DNA from: an uncultured Actinomycetes bacterium
GTDB taxonomy: Bacteria; Actinomycetota; Thermoleophilia; Solirubrobacterales; Solirubrobacteraceae
Assembly: GCA_937888775.1 (NCBI GenBank)
Contig: CALAQT010000543.1
Span: 1 to 37,158 of the forward strand
Length of the DNA: 37,158 bases
Direction: 5' to 3'
Position 1 is the stretch's first letter. Each line of letters opens with the position of its first letter. The notes below the pieces were generated by a model. It did no database searches. It was not told the DNA's origin and was given only the letters and a program-made list of their open reading frames with translations. Made by a program: the position numbers and the translations under genes. Positions 1-7,705 of the stretch are shown in pieces.

Positions 1-35
1 AGGCCCGACCCCCACAAACACTGGGGATCGGGCCT
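1..35 (-). terminator. Strong hairpin downstream of the LCP gene, probable terminator
   Basis: An inverted repeat pairs AGGCCCGA (1-8) with TCGGGCCT (28-35) and CCCCA (10-14) with TGGGG (22-26), with one C/A mismatch and a 7-nt loop. It lies 21 nt beyond the stop codon of the minus-strand LCP gene, where an intrinsic terminator would sit. The bases that would show a T-run on the minus strand fall outside the window. It could also terminate a gene entering from the left, since the stem is symmetrical. Confidence 0.6.
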
Positions 36-56
36 CAAACCCTCAAAAACTTCCGG

Positions 57-1253
57 CTAGCCGTTCATCAGCCTGGAGACGGCGCGGTGGATCGCTGCGG
101 GGGTGACCGTCAGGGCGTCCCCGCCGTCGGGTAGCACCGTCGATCCGGTCGGCGTGAGGATCTGTGTCGGCGCCGAGCCACCGATCTCAGCGGCGGCGAA
201 CAGAGTCAGCAGCGTCGGGCCGCCCATGTCGGTGGCGACCGCCTTCGGCGCGTACCAGGATGCCCACGGCAGCCGGAAGAACGTCGACGGTGACAGCAGC
301 TTCGACTTGATCGCGTTCAAGATCTTCTGCTGGTAACCCTCGCGAGTGAGATCGTTGCTGGCCGCGTTGCACTTGTTCTCCCGGGTTCGCGCCAACGTCA
401 GCGCGTCGCGGCCGTCCAGGTGGTGGGTGCCGGGAGCGAGGTTCAGCGTGAAGCCGCCGTTCTGGACGCCGCCGCTGATCTGCGAGCAGATCCGTCCCGT
501 GGTCACGTCGACTCCGCCGATCGCGTCGATGAACTTGGGGAAGTTGGCCAGGTTGACGATGATCAGGTGGTTGATCTTGATTCCGGTGAACTGCTCGATC
601 GTCTTGATCGCCAGCGCCGGGCCGCCGTAGGCGTAGGCGGCGTTGATCTTGGTGGTTCCGTGGCCGGGGATCGCCGCGGCCGTGTCACGCGGGATCGACA
701 ATCGTCGGGACACGCCGCCGCCGATCCGCCACAGCATGATCGTGTCCGAACGGACGCCGCCGCTGAAGGCACCGGGCTCCTTGGAGCCGGGCGGGCGCTG
801 ATCGGTGCCGATCACCAGCACGGTGTCGGTCGAGGTGATCATGTTCGAGCCGCCGGTGAGCGCCGCCTCGGCGGATTGGGGGATCGAGCCGCTCTGGATC
901 TGGGCACTGACCAGGAACAGCACGAGCGACAGCGCCAGCCAAGCCGCGATCGCGATCGCCAGGTACTTGAGCACCCGTCGCGGTGTGATCCGGCCGGTTG
1001 GCTTCAGGCCGCCGAAGCGCCCACCACCAGAGCCGTCGCGCCCATCGCCGCCTGGGCCGCCGTCGCCTGGGCGACCGGAACCCGGGATCCCGGACTCCTC
1101 CTCGCCGCGCAGGCGCGACCGAAGTCCGCGGGGCGCGGCGCGGTAGGTGGTGTACGGGCGGTCGTCCGATCCGGATCGAGCACGCGGCTCGTCGCGGTAA
1201 ACCCGGTAGGGAGGATCTTCGGACTGCCCCTGATTGCGGGGTTCGTTCGACAT
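57..1253 (-). CDS. LytR-CpsA-Psr (LCP) family cell-wall glycopolymer ligase
   Basis: About 398 aa. The first ~90 residues are a cytoplasmic tail rich in Arg, Gly, Asp and Pro. One membrane helix follows (around VLKYLAIAIAAWLALSLVLF), then the extracellular LCP domain with the conserved blocks VLVIGTDQRP, RSDTIMLWR, SIPRDT, KINAAYAYGG and ALTLARTREN. Family knowledge: LCP proteins transfer undecaprenyl-linked glycopolymers such as arabinogalactan or teichoic acid onto peptidoglycan, and the conserved Arg and Asp residues bind the lipid pyrophosphate. An in-frame ATG at 1263-1265 would add four residues, but it lies inside the TATATG -10-like element shared with the divergent gene. I therefore prefer the ATG at 1251-1253. 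Monocistronic, followed by a hairpin at 1-35. Family assignment is firm; the exact polymer is not known. Confidence 0.9.
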   Translation of the reverse strand: MSNEPRNQGQSEDPPYRVYRDEPRARSGSDDRPYTTYRAAPRGLRSRLRGEEESGIPGSGRPGDGGPGGDGRDGSGGGRFGGLKPTGRITPRRVLKYLAIAIAAWLALSLVLFLVSAQIQSGSIPQSAEAALTGGSNMITSTDTVLVIGTDQRPPGSKEPGAFSGGVRSDTIMLWRIGGGVSRRLSIPRDTAAAIPGHGTTKINAAYAYGGPALAIKTIEQFTGIKINHLIIVNLANFPKFIDAIGGVDVTTGRICSQISGGVQNGGFTLNLAPGTHHLDGRDALTLARTRENKCNAASNDLTREGYQQKILNAIKSKLLSPSTFFRLPWASWYAPKAVATDMGGPTLLTLFAAAEIGGSAPTQILTPTGSTVLPDGGDALTVTPAAIHRAVSRLMNG

Positions 1254-1276
1254 CGAACTCTGCATATAGTGACGAC
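1242..1276. promoter_or_regulatory. Back-to-back leaderless promoter of the LCP and ROK kinase genes
   Basis: TATAGT (1265-1270, plus strand) lies exactly 6 nt before the ROK kinase ATG at 1277, so transcription would begin at or next to the start codon. On the minus strand the overlapping TATATG (1268-1263) lies 9 nt before the LCP ATG at 1253. The two -10 elements share bases. Neither gene has a Shine-Dalgarno sequence. A -35 for the kinase is weak (TTCGTT at 1242-1247, 17-nt spacing). Confidence 0.5.
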
Positions 1277-2251
1277 ATGCCGGCGCGACGCACCATCGGC
1301 GTCGACCTGGGCGGCACCAAGCTGCTCGCGGGCGCAGTGGATCCCGGGCTCGGAGTCCATCACCGTACGCAGCGCGCCGTCACGGGCTTAGACCAGGCCG
1401 CACTGCTCGATGTGGCCGTTGACGCCGTGCTCGAAGCACGTGAGTCTGCGGGTGGGGAGGTCGACGCAGTGGGGTTCGGGATCCCGTGCCTGATCGACCA
1501 GCGCTCGGGCACCGCCGTAATCGCCGTGAACCTCCCTCTGGCCGATATCGCGTTCGCGGATGTGATGGCCGAGCGGCTCGGATTGCCGGTGTTCGTCGAC
1601 AACGACGGCAATGTCGCGGCGCTGGCCGAGCACCGCGCCGGGGCTGCCCGCGGCGCCAGCGAGGTGGTCATGCTGACGATCGGCACAGGAATCGGCGGGG
1701 GGCTGATCCTGCGCGGCGAGCCATATCGGGGCGGGATCGGTGCTGGGGCCGAGCTCGGGCACCTGGTGATCGACATGGACGGTCCGCCCTGCCAGGGCAA
1801 CTGTCCCAACCATGGCTGCGTCGAGGCGCTGGCGTCGGGCACCGCGCTCGCGCGCGAGGCGCGACGGATCGCCGCTGAGCGCCCTGACTCCGCCCTTTCG
1901 GCCACGCTGCGCCACGGGCGTGAGCTCGCCGGTCCGATCGTGACCGAGCTGGCCCACGACGGTGACGCGGCGGCGATCGAGGTGCTGGCGCTGATCGGCT
2001 CCCGACTGGGAGTGGCGATCGCCAGTCTGGTCAACATCTTCAACCCCCAGGTTGTGGTGATCGGCGGCGGGGTGATCGGGGCGGGCGAGCTGCTGCTGGG
2101 ACCCGCCCGGGAGGTCGTAGCGCAACGAGCCTTGCGGCCCTCCCGTGACGAGGTGCGGATCGTGTCGGCCCGCTTCGGTGTCGAGGCGGGCATGATCGGC
2201 GCCGCCGCGCTGGCCTTCGACGGACTCCAGGGCCGGGCGGTGGGTCGGTGA
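1277..2251 (+). CDS. ROK family sugar kinase (glucokinase-like)
   Basis: 324 aa starting at the ATG at 1277; the open frame extends upstream, but that part is antisense to the LCP gene and has no start signal. The N-terminal phosphate-binding loop is GVDLGGTK (residues ~7-14). The sugar/catalytic motif VDNDGNVAALAEH follows, then TIGTGIGGG and the ROK zinc signature GHL...CQGNCPNHGCVEAL, where the Cys residues and preceding His bind zinc. Family knowledge: ROK proteins with the full kinase loop and no DNA-binding domain phosphorylate glucose, N-acetylglucosamine, mannose or fructose using ATP. There is no N-terminal HTH, so it is not a ROK repressor. The stop overlaps the rsmI GTG, so it may head the rsmI-ispE transcript. 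Glucose is the likeliest substrate but is not proven. Confidence 0.9.
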   Translation: MPARRTIGVDLGGTKLLAGAVDPGLGVHHRTQRAVTGLDQAALLDVAVDAVLEARESAGGEVDAVGFGIPCLIDQRSGTAVIAVNLPLADIAFADVMAERLGLPVFVDNDGNVAALAEHRAGAARGASEVVMLTIGTGIGGGLILRGEPYRGGIGAGAELGHLVIDMDGPPCQGNCPNHGCVEALASGTALAREARRIAAERPDSALSATLRHGRELAGPIVTELAHDGDAAAIEVLALIGSRLGVAIASLVNIFNPQVVVIGGGVIGAGELLLGPAREVVAQRALRPSRDEVRIVSARFGVEAGMIGAAALAFDGLQGRAVGR

Positions 2252-3123
2252 GCGAGCTTCCGAGCGTCCCCCTCGGTTCGCCGGCGGGCGGCGAGTCCGG
2301 TGTCGGCGGGCGGTTGATCGTCTGTCCCACGCCGATCGGCAATCTCCAGGACATCACGCTGCGCGTCCTGGCGGCCTTGCGCGAGGCGGACCTCGTCGCC
2401 TGCGAGGACACGCGCCGCACCCGCGTGCTGCTCGACCGCTACGGGGTCAACGCCCGTCTGGTCAGCTATCACGAGCACAACGAGCGCGAGCGCTCCGACG
2501 AGTTGGTGGCGAGGATGCGCACCGGGACGGTGGTGGCGTTGGTGTCCGACGCCGGGATGCCCTTGGTCTCTGACCCCGGCTTCGTGTTGGTGCGGGCCTG
2601 CGTGGCGGCGGGCCTGGCCGTCGAGGTGCTGCCCGGTCCATCGGCGGCCCTGAGCGCGCTGGTGGCGAGCGCGCTGCCCTCGCAGCGATGGAGCTTTGCC
2701 GGCTTCCTGCCACGCAAGCGCGCCGAGCTGGAGCTGGTGCTGCGCTCGACCGACACGCTGGTGGCGTTTGAGTCGCCCAAGCGCGTGGCGGCCACGCTGG
2801 CGGTCCTGGCGCAGCTGGATCCCGAGCGTCCGGTGGCCGTCTGCCGTGAGCTGACCAAGGTCCACGAGGAGGTGGTGCGCGGCACCGCCGCGCAGCTCGC
2901 GCAGCGTTACGCCACGCATGCGCCCAAGGGCGAGATCGTGCTCGTGGTGGGGGCGGCGACTGCGCCCGAGGCCGACCTGGGGCCCGCGCTGAGAGCCCTG
3001 GGACGTCTGCGTGACGCCGGGGCCAAGCCGAGGCCCGCCGCCGGCGTGGTGGCCGAGCTGACCGGGGTCAGTGCCAACGCGCTCTACCAGGCGCTGATGG
3101 CCCAGGATAAGGGCCAAGCCTGA
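2248..3123 (+). CDS. rsmI: 16S rRNA (cytidine-1402-2'-O)-methyltransferase RsmI
   Basis: 291 aa starting at GTG, which overlaps the preceding TGA as GTGA. After a short Gly/Ser-rich leader the tetrapyrrole-methylase fold opens with LIVCPTPIGNLQDITLR. It continues with ACEDTRRTRVLL, LVSDAGMPLVSDPG, VLPGPSAALSALVASALP and FAGFLPRK, the RsmI signature blocks. The enzyme uses S-adenosylmethionine to methylate the ribose of C1402 in the decoding centre of 16S rRNA. The length is near the usual ~280-290 aa. The rsmI-metG-tatD-rsmA-ispE order is a familiar actinobacterial arrangement and supports the call. Confidence 0.95.
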   Translation: MSELPSVPLGSPAGGESGVGGRLIVCPTPIGNLQDITLRVLAALREADLVACEDTRRTRVLLDRYGVNARLVSYHEHNERERSDELVARMRTGTVVALVSDAGMPLVSDPGFVLVRACVAAGLAVEVLPGPSAALSALVASALPSQRWSFAGFLPRKRAELELVLRSTDTLVAFESPKRVAATLAVLAQLDPERPVAVCRELTKVHEEVVRGTAAQLAQRYATHAPKGEIVLVVGAATAPEADLGPALRALGRLRDAGAKPRPAAGVVAELTGVSANALYQALMAQDKGQA

Positions 3124-3198
3124 CCGCGCGCGACGGGCCGAGCGCGAGACTCGCACGGCGGGCCGAGCGCGAAACCAAGCCTGACCGCCGCGGGACGG
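3114..3198. repeat. Short degenerate repeats at the rsmI-metG junction
   Basis: The 14-mer ccaagcctgaccgc occurs at 3114-3127, crossing the end of rsmI, and again at 3175-3188. The 13-mer gggccgagcgcga occurs at 3135-3147 and 3160-3172. Together they look like a decayed partial tandem duplication that fills most of the 125-nt gap between the two genes. No gene, clear terminator or RBS was seen in the gap. Confidence 0.5.
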
Positions 3199-3248
3199 AG
3201 CGCCCGGGGCCCGCCGGATAGCCTTGATATCCACCGGCACCGCTTGAG

Positions 3249-4754
3249 ATGTCCTTCTACATAACCACGCCGATCTACTACGTCAACGCCCAGCCGCACC
3301 TGGGTCACGCTTACACGACGATCGCCGTCGACGTGCTCGCGCGCCATATGCGCCAGCGTGGGGAGGACGTGTTCTTTCTCACCGGCACCGACGAGCACGG
3401 CGAGCCGGTCGCCGACGCGGCGCGTGCGCAGGGACTGGAGCCCCAAGAGCTGGCGGATCGCAACGCCGAGCGCTTCAAGGCGCTGATGCCACGGCTGGAG
3501 AGTTCCAATGACTTCTTCATCCGCACCTCCGACGAGCAGCACAAGGCGCGCGTCCAGCAGGTGCTGCAGCGCGTCCATGACAACGGTCACACCTACAAGG
3601 GCATGTATGAGGGCTGGTACTGCCCCCGCTGCGCGGACTTCAAGGTCGAGAACGAGATCGCCGAGGGCAACCGTTGCCCGATCCACGAGATCCCGCTCGA
3701 ACGCCAGCAGGAGGAGAACTGGTTCTTCCGCCTATCGACCTTCCAGGAGCCGCTCGAGCGCCTGTACGCCGAGCAACCTGACTTCGTGATGCCCCGCCAC
3801 CACTTCAACGAGGCCCGATCGTTCATCGCCTCCGGGCTGCAGGACGTCTCACTCACCCGGGCCCGACTGCAGTGGGGGGTGCCGGTGCCCTGGGACCCGG
3901 GACACGTGTTCTACGTCTGGTTCGACGCGCTGCTGAACTACTACACCGCGCTCGGCTACGCGCGGCCGGGCGAGGATCTGACCGACCGGTTCTGGCCGGC
4001 CGACTACCACGTCATCGGCAAGGACATCCTCAAGTTCCACACCGTGTTCTGGCCTGCGTTGCTGATGGCGGCCGAGCTGGCGGTGCCCCGTCACGTGTTC
4101 GTGCACGGGTTCCTGCTCGGCGCCGACGGACGGAAGATGAGCAAGTCGCTGGGCAACGTGCTTGACCCGTTCGAGGTGATGGACGAATTCGGCACCGACG
4201 CGTTGCGCTTCTATCTGATGCGCGACGTGGCGTTCGGAAGTGACGGCGCCGTCGGGATGGATTCCGTGCGGGCCCGGTATGACTCAGAGCTGGCCAACGA
4301 GTACGGCAACCTGGCCAGCCGGACGATCGCGATGGTGCGTCGCTACCGCGGTGGCATCCTGCCCGAGGTCGCCACCGACCCGGCTCTGGCCGCCGAGTTC
4401 GACGGGCTGGCGGGGAAGGTCGCCGCTCTGCTTGATCGGGCGGAGGCCACTCAGGCGCTCGAGCTGATCTGGCAGCGCATCCGCCGGCTCAATCGCTACG
4501 TCGAGGAGCGCGCGCCGTGGCAGCTGGCCAAGGACCCGGAGTTGGCGGGCGCCCTCGATCAGACGCTCGCGTCGCTGACCGAAGGGATCCGGGTCCTCAG
4601 CGTCCTGCTGCACCCGTACATGCCCTCCAGCACCGAGCGGCTGCTCGAGGCACTGGGAGGCTCCGAGTTGACGCTCGACAATGCCGAGTTCCCGCCGCAG
4701 GGCCGCGGCAGAGTGGTGACCGATCTGGCGCCGCTGTTCCCCAAGCGCGCCTAG
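3249..4754 (+). CDS. metG: Methionyl-tRNA synthetase
   Basis: 501 aa class I aminoacyl-tRNA synthetase that charges tRNA-Met with methionine. The HIGH-type motif is HLGH at residues 17-20 and the KMSKS loop is at 296-300. A single zinc knuckle is formed by C125-x2-C128 and C143-x2-H146, the three-Cys/one-His form known from Thermus-type enzymes. The C-terminal half carries the anticodon-binding helical bundle (EERAPWQLAKDPE). The chain stops there, so the extra EMAP/Trbp111-like tRNA-binding domain of E. coli-type MetG is absent. The ATG is preceded by a 125-nt gap with no obvious Shine-Dalgarno. The stop codon shares one base with the tatD GTG. Confidence 0.97.
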   Translation: MSFYITTPIYYVNAQPHLGHAYTTIAVDVLARHMRQRGEDVFFLTGTDEHGEPVADAARAQGLEPQELADRNAERFKALMPRLESSNDFFIRTSDEQHKARVQQVLQRVHDNGHTYKGMYEGWYCPRCADFKVENEIAEGNRCPIHEIPLERQQEENWFFRLSTFQEPLERLYAEQPDFVMPRHHFNEARSFIASGLQDVSLTRARLQWGVPVPWDPGHVFYVWFDALLNYYTALGYARPGEDLTDRFWPADYHVIGKDILKFHTVFWPALLMAAELAVPRHVFVHGFLLGADGRKMSKSLGNVLDPFEVMDEFGTDALRFYLMRDVAFGSDGAVGMDSVRARYDSELANEYGNLASRTIAMVRRYRGGILPEVATDPALAAEFDGLAGKVAALLDRAEATQALELIWQRIRRLNRYVEERAPWQLAKDPELAGALDQTLASLTEGIRVLSVLLHPYMPSSTERLLEALGGSELTLDNAEFPPQGRGRVVTDLAPLFPKRA

Positions 4755-5506
4755 TGATCGACAGTCACACCCATCTGGACTTCTGCGAGCCCCCCAACGC
4801 CGAGTTGGTCGCCACCGCCGAGCGCGCGGGAGTCACGCGGATCGTGACCGTGGGGACCGACGGCGCCTCGTGCCGGACGGCGCTGGCCACCGCCGAGGAC
4901 TTTCCCCAGGTCTACGTGGCGATCGGCCGCCATCCCAACGAGGCGACCGGGTTCGACGATGCCGACCTGGCCGAGCTGGAGGCGCTCGCGTCGCACGAGA
5001 AGTGCGTGGCGATCGGCGAGACGGGACTCGACTACTACCGTGACTACGCGCCGGCCTCTGACCAGCGGCGCGCGTTCGAGGCGCAGATCGAGCTGGCCCG
5101 GCGCACGGGAAAGCCGCTGGTGATCCATACGCGCGCGGCCGATGAGGACACGCTGGCGCTGCTTGACGAACGGGCCGCCGGCCTCAACGTGATTCTGCAC
5201 TGCTTCTCGATGGCCGACCGGGTCGAGCAGTGCCTGACCCATAAGGACTGGTGGTTCTCGTTTGCCGGCAACTCCACGTATCCCCGCGCGAACGACCTGC
5301 GCACCGCCGCGCTGCGGGTGCCGCTGGATCGCCTCTTGGTGGAGACCGACGCGCCCTACCTGTCTCCGCAGGCCGTTCGCGGCAAGCCCAACCAGCCGGC
5401 CAACGTGGTTTACACCGCCCGCGCGCTGGCGATCGAGCGCCGCGTGTCCTATGCCGCGCTCGAGGACGCGATCGAGCGCAACGCCGCGGCAGCGTTCGGA
5501 TGGTGA
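4754..5506 (+). CDS. tatD: TatD family metal-dependent deoxyribonuclease
   Basis: 250 aa from the GTG at 4754, which shares its first base with the metG TAG stop. The frame is open further upstream, but that is antisense-free overlap with metG and unlikely to be used. TIM-barrel amidohydrolase motifs are present in order: DSHTHLDF (metal ligands H-x-H), GETGLDYYRD (Glu ligand), LVIHTRAADEDT, VILHCFSM and LVETDAPYLSP (final Asp ligand). Family knowledge: TatD proteins are 3'-5' exonucleases active on DNA and RNA and implicated in oxidative-damage repair and DNA turnover. Length is typical. Physiological substrate is unproven here. Overlapped by rsmA. Confidence 0.93.
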   Translation: MIDSHTHLDFCEPPNAELVATAERAGVTRIVTVGTDGASCRTALATAEDFPQVYVAIGRHPNEATGFDDADLAELEALASHEKCVAIGETGLDYYRDYAPASDQRRAFEAQIELARRTGKPLVIHTRAADEDTLALLDERAAGLNVILHCFSMADRVEQCLTHKDWWFSFAGNSTYPRANDLRTAALRVPLDRLLVETDAPYLSPQAVRGKPNQPANVVYTARALAIERRVSYAALEDAIERNAAAAFGW

Positions 5507-6468
5507 GCGCCCGGCAGCCGGACGACCCGCGCGCCGCCCATGAAGGTAGCCGGAAGACTCAAGCGCGGCCGGAAGAGGCGAGGCAGCCGGACGACGCGGC
5601 GGCCGCCCATTCGGACGAGCCCGGATGGCGAGTCGGCGGCCAGCCCGCGGCCGAGCGGGCCGCAGGCTTGAGCGGACGCCGAGCGGGCGCCAGGCGCGGG
5701 CGGGAGCTGGGACAGAACTTCCTCGTCGACCGCAACTTGCTTGGCGTGATCGAGCGGCTGGCGCAGCTGCGCGACGACGAGGTGGTGCTGGAGATCGGCG
5801 GCGGCCTCGGCGTGCTGTCTCAGCGCCTGGCGCCGCGGGTGGCGCATCTCCACGTGGTCGAGGTCGATCGGCGGCTGGCGCCGCGCCTGAGTGAGACCTT
5901 GCGGCCGTTCGCCAACGTCTCGCTGCACATGGCCGACGCTCTGGCGCTGGACCTGCGAGGTCTCACCCCGCCCCCTGACAAGGTGGTGGCCAACTTGCCC
6001 TACGGGATCGCCGCGACGGTGATCCTGAAGACGATCGAGGAGCTTGCCGAGGTCCGTGAGTGGGTCGTGATGGTCCAGCGTGAGGTTGGCGAGCGGTTTG
6101 CCGCGTCCTGCGGCAGCGGCGCCTACGGCGTGCCCTCGGTGCTGGCTCAGATTGCCTGCGAGGTGAAGCTGCTACGCCCGGTCGGCCGCAACGTGTTCCG
6201 TCCGGTGCCCAACGTGGATTCGGTGCTGCTGGGCCTGCGTCGCCGCGGTCCGGCCGCGGGTGATGAGCTCCGGGCACTGGTGCACGATGCCTTCGCGCAC
6301 CGGCGAAAGGCGCTGGCCGGTTCACTCGCGCTGTCTGCGCGCGCCCAGCCGGGTATCCGTGAGCGAGCCCGGGCGGCGCTGGTGGAGCTTGGCCATCCGG
6401 CGGACGAGCGCGCCGAGCGCCTCTCGCCCCATGAGTTCTGCGAGCTGGCGCGGAGGCTTGCGGCGTGA
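5503..6468 (+). CDS. rsmA: 16S rRNA dimethyladenosine transferase RsmA (KsgA)
   Basis: 321 aa if the GTG at 5503 is used (overlaps the tatD TGA as GTGA); the ATG one codon earlier at 5500 is also possible. Conserved core: ELGQNFLVDRNLL, the SAM-binding block VLEIGGGLGVLSQ, the catalytic VANLPYG motif and MVQREVGERF, ending with the C-terminal helical lobe. It dimethylates two adjacent adenines (A1518/A1519, E. coli numbering) near the 3' end of 16S rRNA. The first ~60 residues are not part of the family fold: they are hydrophilic and contain an in-frame 23-residue duplication. A TTG at 5668 would give a chain of normal length (LSGRRAGARR...), so the true start is uncertain. Confidence 0.93.
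   Translation: MSARQPDDPRAAHEGSRKTQARPEEARQPDDAAAAHSDEPGWRVGGQPAAERAAGLSGRRAGARRGRELGQNFLVDRNLLGVIERLAQLRDDEVVLEIGGGLGVLSQRLAPRVAHLHVVEVDRRLAPRLSETLRPFANVSLHMADALALDLRGLTPPPDKVVANLPYGIAATVILKTIEELAEVREWVVMVQREVGERFAASCGSGAYGVPSVLAQIACEVKLLRPVGRNVFRPVPNVDSVLLGLRRRGPAAGDELRALVHDAFAHRRKALAGSLALSARAQPGIRERARAALVELGHPADERAERLSPHEFCELARRLAA
5513..5611 (+). repeat. In-frame 69-nt imperfect duplication in the rsmA leader
   Basis: The segment starting ggcagccggacgac at 5513 recurs at 5582, exactly 69 nt (23 codons) later. Similarity continues through gccgcccat, giving the paired peptides RQPDDPRAAH and RQPDDAAAAH. The duplicated peptide is Pro/Asp/Arg/Ala-rich and precedes the methyltransferase fold. 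It may be an expendable extension or an untranslated spacer if rsmA starts at the TTG at 5668. Confidence 0.6.
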
Positions 6469-7364
6469 AGGGCGACCGCGAGGACGCATTCGCCAAGGTC
6501 AACCTGTGCCTGTTCTTGGGTGAGCCGCGGGCCGACGGGCGCCATGAGCTGGTGACGCTGTTGGAGTCGGTCGACCTGATCGACTGTCTGGTGATCACGC
6601 CGGGCCCATCGGGGCACGACGAGGTCATCTGCCCCGGTGTCAGCGGTCCGAACCTGGTCACCGACGCGCTGGCGGGCCTGCGAGCGGCGGGCTGGAGCGC
6701 GCCGCCGGTCCGGGTCGAAATCGACAAGCGGATCCCGGTCGCGGCCGGCATGGGGGGCGGGTCGGCCGACGCTGCGGCAATCCTGCGCTACGCGCCCCGG
6801 CTCAGTCCCGTACCGATGACGGCGCTGGAGGCGATCGCCGCCCGCCTCGGCGCCGACGTCCCCAGCCAGCTCGATCCCGGACCGAGCCTAGGGACCGGCG
6901 CCGGTGATGTCGTTGCGCCGGTCGACAACATCGACGACCACAGCGTCCTGGTTCTGCCCCAATCGTTCGGGCTCTCGACCGCCGAGGTCTATCGCGAGGC
7001 CGACCGGCTCGGCCTGGCGCGTTCCACCGGCGAGCTGGCGTCGCTGCGGGCGGACCTTGAGAGCACCGTCATGGCATCAGAGCACCCGCCCCAGCCGCTG
7101 CCCGAGCGGCTGATCGTCAACGACCTACAGCCGGCGGCGCTCTCGCTGGCACCAGAGATCGGCGCGGGACTCGAGTTGGCCCGTGAAGCGGGCGCCGCAC
7201 AGGCGCTTGTGTGCGGTTCGGGGCCGACGGTGATCGGCGTGTTCTGGGGGCCCGGCGGGTTTCATCGCGCCCACGTTGCGGCCGAGCAGCTGCGCCGCCG
7301 GTTCCCTGCAGCGACGCCCGTCAACGCGGTTCTGCGCGCGGTGGCGCCCGCCGCGGACGGGTGA
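6465..7364 (+). CDS. ispE: 4-diphosphocytidyl-2-C-methyl-D-erythritol kinase IspE
   Basis: 299 aa GHMP-family kinase of the MEP (non-mevalonate) isoprenoid pathway. It phosphorylates the 2-hydroxyl of CDP-methylerythritol with ATP. The substrate-binding AKVNLCL is near the N-terminus. The glycine-rich ATP loop AGMGGGSADAA lies around residues 95-105, followed by GADVPSQLDPG and a C-terminal CGSGPTVIGVF GHMP motif. The GTG start overlaps the rsmA stop as GTGA, so translation is probably coupled. The family's usual LGGGSSDAA loop is here MGGGSADAA, a conservative change. It is the last gene of the tight housekeeping run. Confidence 0.94.
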   Translation: MKGDREDAFAKVNLCLFLGEPRADGRHELVTLLESVDLIDCLVITPGPSGHDEVICPGVSGPNLVTDALAGLRAAGWSAPPVRVEIDKRIPVAAGMGGGSADAAAILRYAPRLSPVPMTALEAIAARLGADVPSQLDPGPSLGTGAGDVVAPVDNIDDHSVLVLPQSFGLSTAEVYREADRLGLARSTGELASLRADLESTVMASEHPPQPLPERLIVNDLQPAALSLAPEIGAGLELAREAGAAQALVCGSGPTVIGVFWGPGGFHRAHVAAEQLRRRFPAATPVNAVLRAVAPAADG

Positions 7365-7432
7365 GCGTTTGCTGCAATTTACGTGTCTCATGAGCTCCGA
7401 GCGGCGGTCATCGGCGCCGTGCGGCACAATTC

Positions 7433-7666
7433 ATGGTTCGGTCGATGAGCAACCAATCCGTCACCTACCTGGTCGGCGCCTGTGCCGGCGTGTTGGGCCT
7501 GGCGGCGTTCTGCGCGCTGGTATTGGTACCTGCGGTGACCGCGTATCGGCGCCCGCTGGAGCGGGTCGCCGTCGTGATCCTGTCGTTTTACGTCCTGGCC
7601 GCGCTCGTGGGCATCGGCGTGCTGGCCGGCGCGCTGATCGTGCTCGAGTGGCCGCGGGTCTTCTGA
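7433..7666 (+). CDS. Small two-helix membrane protein of unknown function
   Basis: 77 aa from the ATG at 7433, or 73 aa from the in-frame ATG at 7445. It is almost entirely two hydrophobic segments (around TYLVGACAGVLGLAAFCALV and VAVVILSFYVLAALVGIGV) separated by a short basic turn YRRPLER. The protein should therefore be a membrane hairpin. A CACAAT hexamer at 7425-7430 could be a -10 element; that would favour the second ATG. No family is recognised. It sits between ispE and the PucR-type regulator, 39 nt upstream of the latter, and may be co-transcribed with it. Two clean membrane segments and GC-typical codon use make it a likely real gene. Confidence 0.6.
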   Translation: MVRSMSNQSVTYLVGACAGVLGLAAFCALVLVPAVTAYRRPLERVAVVILSFYVLAALVGIGVLAGALIVLEWPRVF

Positions 7667-7705
7667 CCACGCGTCGCCCCTGGCTCCCGACTGAGGTTCA
7701 GCGAA

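Noticed and set aside
1360..3240. Long minus-strand open frame (626 codons) opposite the ROK kinase and rsmI
   Set aside because: It is antisense to two well-supported genes, has low-complexity Ala/Arg/Ser/Pro composition and no family motif. Such frames are common in very GC-rich DNA.
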